From Bacillus pumilus (GTDB lineage: Bacteria > Bacillota > Bacilli > Bacillales > Bacillaceae), in the NCBI RefSeq assembly GCF_003431975.1, contig NZ_CP027116.1:3410001-3474000 (forward strand): 64,000 nucleotides of DNA, read 5' to 3'. Shown here piece after piece: positions 59,660 through 64,000 of the stretch (its first letter is position 1; each line of letters opens with the position of its first letter). The notes beneath the pieces were generated by a model, which made no database searches, had not been told where the DNA came from, and saw nothing but the letters and a program-made list of their open reading frames with translations. Both the position numbers and the translations under genes were made by a program.

Positions 59660-61126
59660 ATGAAAAGTCGTATCGAACAAGATATAGCGTCCGTCATTAA
59701 ACGGGTCAAAAGCTTCGCCGGAAAAAGTGATGATATCGTGTTCCATTCTTTTTCATTTGGTCCTTCGGCTATCTCTGCATGTCTCGTGTATGTTGAAGGA
59801 CTCACAGAATTTGAGATGCTTTCCAAGCAAATCATTTCACCAATGCAAAAGGAACTAAACATCGCCGAGGTTGACCCTACTACACTTCCTTCCCTTTCTA
59901 ACACGTTCTTTGGTATACAAAATGACGTGCTGGAAGATATAAACCTTGCCATCGAGCAATTATATAGCGGCAGGGCTATTTTATTTGTAAATGGGGCAAC
60001 GCAAGCACTTTCGCTCCAAACGAACCTTTTTCAATTTAGAGAGGTTGAAGAGCCGCAATCGGAAGTCCTAGTAAGAGGGCCGCGGATCGGTTTTATTGAA
60101 AACCTTGAAAAAAACACGGCGTTACTCCGTGAGCGGGCAAACGACCCTAATCTTGTCATTCAAAAGGTGAGTGTGGGCTCTCGCAATAAAAAAAATGCTG
60201 CCCTTGTGTACGTTCGTGATATTGTTGATCCCAAATTAGTAGAAGATGTTCTATCACGCATGACTGAAATCAAAATGGATGACATTCCTGAAACTGGCTA
60301 TATTGAACAGCTGATTGAGGACAGTCACATCTCCATTTTTCCGCAGCTTCAAAACACAGAGCGCCCTGACCGGGTGATTGCATCTGTACTTGAAGGCAAA
60401 GTCTCCATTTTACTTGATGGAACTCCATTTGCGCTCATTTTACCCATGACTCTTACAGCCTTGATGCAATCACCTGAAGATTATTATCAGAGATGGACTA
60501 GCGCCACTCTTTTACGTTTGCTCCGTTATCTTGCCGTGCTCCTCACGATTTTTTTACCTGGTCTTTACATTGCACTTGTCTCTTATCATCCAGGTTTATT
60601 ACCGACTCAAATGGCACTTACCATCGCAGGCAGCCGGCAGAACGTTCCGTTCCCTCCTGTTGTCGAGGCGATTCTCATGTCTTTTACGATAGAGTTACTG
60701 CGGGAAGCTGGACTTCGCCTTCCTAGAGCCATCGGGCAGACAATTGGACTCATTGGCGGCGTCATCATTGGTCAGGCGGCTGTCCAAGCCAATATCGTCA
60801 GTGCCTTAATGGTGATTATTGTGTCACTGACGGCACTGGCTGATTTTACGGCACCATCCTATGACTTTAGTTTCCCGCTGCGTATCTTGCGGTTTATGGC
60901 GATTTTCAGTTCAGCGATATTTGGGTTATACGGCTTAATCATGTGCTATTTATTTGTGCTTTGTCACCTGATGCAATTAAAGACCTTTGGTTTTGACTAT
61001 TTCACACCTGTTTTGTCTTCACCGTTTTCAGATTTAAAGGATACGTACCTTCGTTTACCAATTGGGCTATTTAAATCAAGACCGAAAACAGCAAAGACAA
61101 AAAATCTCAAAAGACAAGGAGATTAA
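59660..61126 (+). CDS. GerA-type spore germinant receptor A subunit
   Basis: 488 residues: a hydrophilic N-terminal domain (about 1-280), then about five membrane helices with conserved RLLRYLAVLLTIFLPGLYIALVSYHP, PFPPVVEAILMSFTIELLREAGLRLPRAIGQTIGLIGGVIIGQAAVQA and LRFMAIFSSAIFGLYGLIMC. Lies in the spore inner membrane and acts with B and C subunits to sense nutrients. Which receptor (GerA, GerK, YndD-like) is not clear to me. ATG follows GTGAGGAATT. First of three genes, four bases before the B subunit. Confidence 0.92.
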   Translation: MKSRIEQDIASVIKRVKSFAGKSDDIVFHSFSFGPSAISACLVYVEGLTEFEMLSKQIISPMQKELNIAEVDPTTLPSLSNTFFGIQNDVLEDINLAIEQLYSGRAILFVNGATQALSLQTNLFQFREVEEPQSEVLVRGPRIGFIENLEKNTALLRERANDPNLVIQKVSVGSRNKKNAALVYVRDIVDPKLVEDVLSRMTEIKMDDIPETGYIEQLIEDSHISIFPQLQNTERPDRVIASVLEGKVSILLDGTPFALILPMTLTALMQSPEDYYQRWTSATLLRLLRYLAVLLTIFLPGLYIALVSYHPGLLPTQMALTIAGSRQNVPFPPVVEAILMSFTIELLREAGLRLPRAIGQTIGLIGGVIIGQAAVQANIVSALMVIIVSLTALADFTAPSYDFSFPLRILRFMAIFSSAIFGLYGLIMCYLFVLCHLMQLKTFGFDYFTPVLSSPFSDLKDTYLRLPIGLFKSRPKTAKTKNLKRQGD

Positions 61127-61129
61127 ACG

Positions 61130-62230
61130 ATGTACAGAGCTGAGAAGCTATCATTGTTACAAGTCACCATTCTGTGCAGCTCTACAATGATAGGCGCTGG
61201 AATTTTAACCATTCCTCGCAGTTCTGCCAATTCAGGGTTCCCTGATGGCTGGATCATTGTATTAATACAGGGAGTCATCTTTGCTTTCGTCGCTTTTTTG
61301 TTAGGATGGATTGCTGAAAAGAATGCACCGGACACTATTTTCGAGTCAAACACAAAAGGAGCCGGTACATTCTTTGGCACGATCTTTAATTTGATGCTGA
61401 TTGCATATTTACTAAGCATTGTCGGCTTTGAGGCTCGAGTACTCGGTGAAGTGGTTCAGTTTTTTCTGCTGCAATCGACCCCCATGGCAGTGATTGTCAT
61501 GATTTTTCTTCTCGTGGCCATCTATCATTTGAAAAGTGGTATTTTGCCAATAGTGAAATTGGTGACATACATATATCCGGTAACAATGATCATTTATATT
61601 GGGCTTATGCTGTTTAGTTTGAAAATATTCAATTTTGATTACTTACGCCCTGTGATGGCGCACGGGTTTAAAGATTTCAGTAGTTTGTTCTCTCAAACAT
61701 TTATTCAATTTACAGGCTTTGAGGTCATTTTGTTTGTTGTACCGCTCATTTATAAAGACAAATGGTCGAAGGCGAAATGGGCCGCTGCGATCGGGGTCGG
61801 AATTACCTCTCTTATCTATTCTCTCACGCTCTTTATCGTGATTGGTTCCATGACCGTTGGAGAAACGAAATCCCTCACCTGGCCCACTGTCTCACTCATT
61901 CAAGCACTAGAACTTGAAGGGGTATTTATTGAACGGTTTGATATTTTTTTATTGACGATTTGGACGTGTCAGCAGTTCATTTGTATGCTTGGCTTTTTCC
62001 AATTTGCGATTAAAGGTTGCCAAACAGTCTTTAAGACAACCAATATGACGAGGCTGCTATGGCTGCTTTTTTTAATTACTTCTGCTCTCTCCCTATTTCC
62101 AAAAAATATCAATGAAGTCTTTTACTACTCTACTTTACTCGGCTATGCCTTGTTCGTCATTTTAGCCATTCCGTTTATTACAGCGATCCTGATGATGATA
62201 CGTAAAAAATGGGGAGGTCGTTCTGCATGA
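61130..62230 (+). CDS. GerB-type spore germinant receptor B subunit
   Basis: 366 residues, about ten membrane helices, amino acid permease/APC fold: SSTMIGAGILTIPRSSANSGFPDGW near the N-terminus is the GerB-type signature. In the spore inner membrane it binds germinant and is thought to pass the signal to the SpoVA channel. The C-subunit ATG overlaps its stop by four bases, so the three subunits are translated together. No sign of frameshift. Confidence 0.92.
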   Translation: MYRAEKLSLLQVTILCSSTMIGAGILTIPRSSANSGFPDGWIIVLIQGVIFAFVAFLLGWIAEKNAPDTIFESNTKGAGTFFGTIFNLMLIAYLLSIVGFEARVLGEVVQFFLLQSTPMAVIVMIFLLVAIYHLKSGILPIVKLVTYIYPVTMIIYIGLMLFSLKIFNFDYLRPVMAHGFKDFSSLFSQTFIQFTGFEVILFVVPLIYKDKWSKAKWAAAIGVGITSLIYSLTLFIVIGSMTVGETKSLTWPTVSLIQALELEGVFIERFDIFLLTIWTCQQFICMLGFFQFAIKGCQTVFKTTNMTRLLWLLFLITSALSLFPKNINEVFYYSTLLGYALFVILAIPFITAILMMIRKKWGGRSA

Positions 62231-63372
62231 GAGGAAAGCGTGTATTGTTCATCTTTTTGTCCTGCTGTCTTTTCCTTCTATCAACAGGGTGTTGGGATTT
62301 AAAGAATATTGAAAAATTATCATTTGTTCGAGGCGTTGGCATTGACGAGCAAGAGAATCAAGGGGTGAAGCTTACATATCAAAACCTTGTACCAAAAATG
62401 GGGGGAACACAAGAGACTGGTTCTCCTGACTATTTGAATGTCGTCTCGAAGGGGAGAAATGTGCTGGAGGCTGTCAGTAATGTCGCTTTAAAGGACCAGC
62501 CGATCTATAGTGATCATCTAAAAATTTTCTTGTTCGGTAAAAATCAGGCAGAGCATCACGATATTCAAGCAACGCTCAATCACTTTATACGAGATGATGA
62601 AGTGCGGCGAAGCAGCTATCTCCTCGTGTCACGAGATGATGCGTCAAAAGTGATCAATCAAAAATTGAAATCACAGCAAAAAGTTCCGGTTGAACATATC
62701 TTTGAAACATCCAAAAATCGAAACTTTAACGGAAAGATTTTGCTGCCAACCCGCATTGGCCGGGCATCTGATTACTTCCAGATGGGCGTGAGCTTCCTTG
62801 TCCAAAGTGTAGATGCAATAGACGGCGAGCTTATCTATGATGGGGCTGGCATCATTCATGGAAAAACCCGAAAGCTGATCGGCTTCATCCCTGCGAAGGA
62901 TGTCCAATCTTTAAACTGGGTAATGGATCGGATCTCAGGTGGTGTTGTACCTGCCACCTACAAAGGCTTTCCGATTACGTATGAAGTCAAGAAAGCCAAA
63001 ACCGAGATCGAACCCTATCTCAACAATGGAAAGGTGTCCTTTAAAATTAATATACAAACAAATGGAAAACTATCAGAGGATCAATATCCTCCTGAAAACT
63101 CGTTCGATGAGCAGTACATCAAACGATATGAGCGGATTTTCTCTAAGAAAATTAAAGGGCGCATTCAAAAAGCAGTGAGTCATATGCAAAATGAAGTAGG
63201 TGTTGATCCGATCTTTTTAAGCAGGCAGTTCCGTATCAAATACCCAGACTATTGGGAAAAGCATCGAAACGAGTGGGATGCACTCTTCCAAGAAGCAGAT
63301 ATCGAATATCATGTCAAAGTCAGCATTTTGAACTTTGGAGCAGAAGGTGCAACGAAAAGTTATAAATGGTAA
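62227..63372 (+). CDS. GerC-type germinant receptor lipoprotein
   Basis: 381 residues from ATG 62227, nine bases after GGGGAGG; the longer frame to 62209 lies inside the B gene. Lipobox LSTGC with Cys22, followed by WDLKNIEKLSFVRGVGIDEQENQGVKLTYQ, the Ger(x)C start. Mature lipoprotein on the outer face of the inner spore membrane that completes the receptor. Ends near a bidirectional terminator. Confidence 0.92.
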   Translation: MRGKRVLFIFLSCCLFLLSTGCWDLKNIEKLSFVRGVGIDEQENQGVKLTYQNLVPKMGGTQETGSPDYLNVVSKGRNVLEAVSNVALKDQPIYSDHLKIFLFGKNQAEHHDIQATLNHFIRDDEVRRSSYLLVSRDDASKVINQKLKSQQKVPVEHIFETSKNRNFNGKILLPTRIGRASDYFQMGVSFLVQSVDAIDGELIYDGAGIIHGKTRKLIGFIPAKDVQSLNWVMDRISGGVVPATYKGFPITYEVKKAKTEIEPYLNNGKVSFKINIQTNGKLSEDQYPPENSFDEQYIKRYERIFSKKIKGRIQKAVSHMQNEVGVDPIFLSRQFRIKYPDYWEKHRNEWDALFQEADIEYHVKVSILNFGAEGATKSYKW

Positions 63373-63375
63373 AGC

Positions 63376-63412
63376 AAAAAGGCGGTTATCCCGAAGGAGA
63401 GTCGCCTTTTTT
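63376..63412. terminator. bidirectional terminator between gerC-type and methyltransferase genes
   Basis: AAAAAGGCG(GT).../...(A)GTCGCCTTTTTT with inner TCC/GGA pairing, between convergent genes. Confidence 0.8.
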
Positions 63413-64000
63413 ACGTACAACGATTAAAAGCTGGTAAAGGTTCACTTGATCAGACAACGCTTTTGTTTGAAAGCCAAGTGCCGCCCCTGCTCTCGCCACT
63501 TCGTCAAAAAACAGTTGGACGTTTTGATCAATCTGTACATTGATGCGCTGCTCGATCACTCGTTCAAATAAATGGTCCGGGAAAAGCGAACGCATGGTGT
63601 TTGGTGTAAAGAACCTCAGATGACTTCGGTCTAAAATCCCGACATCTTGATACGTAAAATCCCCTGTCATTAACGGGAGAAGTGCCTCTGCATGCATCAT
63701 ATTAGGCAGGCAGCAAATAATCACACCGCCCGGCTTTAAAGATGCATGCGCTTGTTCAATGATGTGCCAAGGATCTACCACATGCTCTAATACATCAGAA
63801 AAAATAATGGCATCAAAAAAAGCCTCTTTGTCTAACCACGGGTAATCCTCTGCTTTTGCCTCGATGACTTCTTCATAATATGCCTTTGCGATTGCTGCTT
63901 TTAATGAATCTGTCTCTACGCCGTACATGTTAATAGATTGCCGATTCATCAGTTCAAGCCCTGTTGCCCCTGCGCCGCAGCACACATCCAGCACACATCC
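63386..64000 (-). CDS. SAM-dependent methyltransferase (5' end outside window)
   Basis: At least 204 C-terminal residues; the frame is open to the window edge and the true start lies beyond. Class I methyltransferase motif VLDVCCGAGATG at the edge, then IIFSDVLEHVVDPWHIIEQAHASLKPGGVIICCLPNM (post-I and motif III) and LRFFTPNTMRSLF, typical of methyltransferases joined to glycan or lipid pathways (Methyltransf_11/23 kind). Substrate unknown. Such domains are often the C-terminal part of a glycosyltransferase fusion, which cannot be judged here. Shares the terminator with the germinant receptor operon. Confidence 0.8.
   Translation of the reverse strand, partial: GCVLDVCCGAGATGLELMNRQSINMYGVETDSLKAAIAKAYYEEVIEAKAEDYPWLDKEAFFDAIIFSDVLEHVVDPWHIIEQAHASLKPGGVIICCLPNMMHAEALLPLMTGDFTYQDVGILDRSHLRFFTPNTMRSLFPDHLFERVIEQRINVQIDQNVQLFFDEVARAGAALGFQTKALSDQVNLYQLLIVVRKKGDSPSG

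Overview
The window is a piece of chromosome from a low-GC Gram-positive spore former of the genus Bacillus. Gene order from flgK to the mannose-6-phosphate isomerase follows the B. subtilis block flgK-flgN-flgM-yvyF-comF-degV-degU-degS-yvyE-tagV-tagO, the teichuronic acid (tua) operon, lytABC-tagU-mnaA-gtaB, the teichoic acid (tag) genes, lytD and manA. Protein divergence from B. subtilis 168 as I remember it, plus the differences listed below, point to a relative such as the B. pumilus/safensis/altitudinis group. That placement is inference. I see no prophage, CRISPR array, rRNA or tRNA gene.

Region by region: (1) 1-3.4 kb: late flagellar genes and the comF competence operon, mostly read leftward. 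(2) 4.9-8.8 kb: degV, the DegS/DegU two-component system and yvyE. (3) 8.8-21 kb: start of cell-wall polymer synthesis (LCP ligase, TagO) and the tuaA-H operon, which here carries an extra sugar-nucleotide epimerase between tuaD and tuaE. A five-copy PhoP-box array lies in front of tuaA. (4) 21-31 kb: autolysin operon lytA-lytB-lytC plus a second LytA-like lipoprotein, LCP ligase tagU, an intact IS1182-type insertion sequence sitting in the tagU/mnaA terminator, then mnaA and gtaB. (5) 31-47 kb: wall teichoic acid export (tagGH), polymerisation (tagF), glucosylation (tagE), linkage synthesis (tagD/tagA/tagB), an additional 788-residue CDP-glycerol-transferase-like protein, then the glucosaminidase LytD and manA. 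(6) 47-54.4 kb: a sugar ABC importer without its own ATPase, next to a membrane-anchored sugar-binding sensor, histidine kinase and AraC-type response regulator. (7) 54.4-59.6 kb: an acetyltransferase and the kdgA/kdgK/kdgR and kduI/kduD genes for pectin-derived keto-deoxy sugars, with repeated operator sites. kdgK carries a one-base frameshift in a G/C homopolymer. (8) 59.6-63.4 kb: a three-gene GerA-type germinant receptor operon behind a likely sigma-G promoter, then a truncated methyltransferase gene.

The genes work mainly as one cell-envelope system. GtaB makes UDP-glucose, TuaD oxidises it to UDP-glucuronate, MnaA makes UDP-ManNAc, TagO/TagA/TagB build the lipid linkage unit, TagF/TagE make and decorate poly(glycerol phosphate), TagGH export it, LCP proteins attach it, and LytC/LytD remodel the wall during motile growth under sigma-D. 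PhoP/WalR-like boxes at tuaA and between tagD and tagA link the teichoic/teichuronic switch to phosphate supply and wall state.

I found no convincing wholly new multi-gene system. The strongest unusual items are the terminator-targeted IS with a hairpin-sized target duplication, the extra CDP-glycerol-type enzyme, the epimerase in the tua operon, the LytA paralogue, the kdgK homopolymer frameshift and the three-component sugar-sensing locus. Start codons were re-chosen by Shine-Dalgarno (SD) position where noted.
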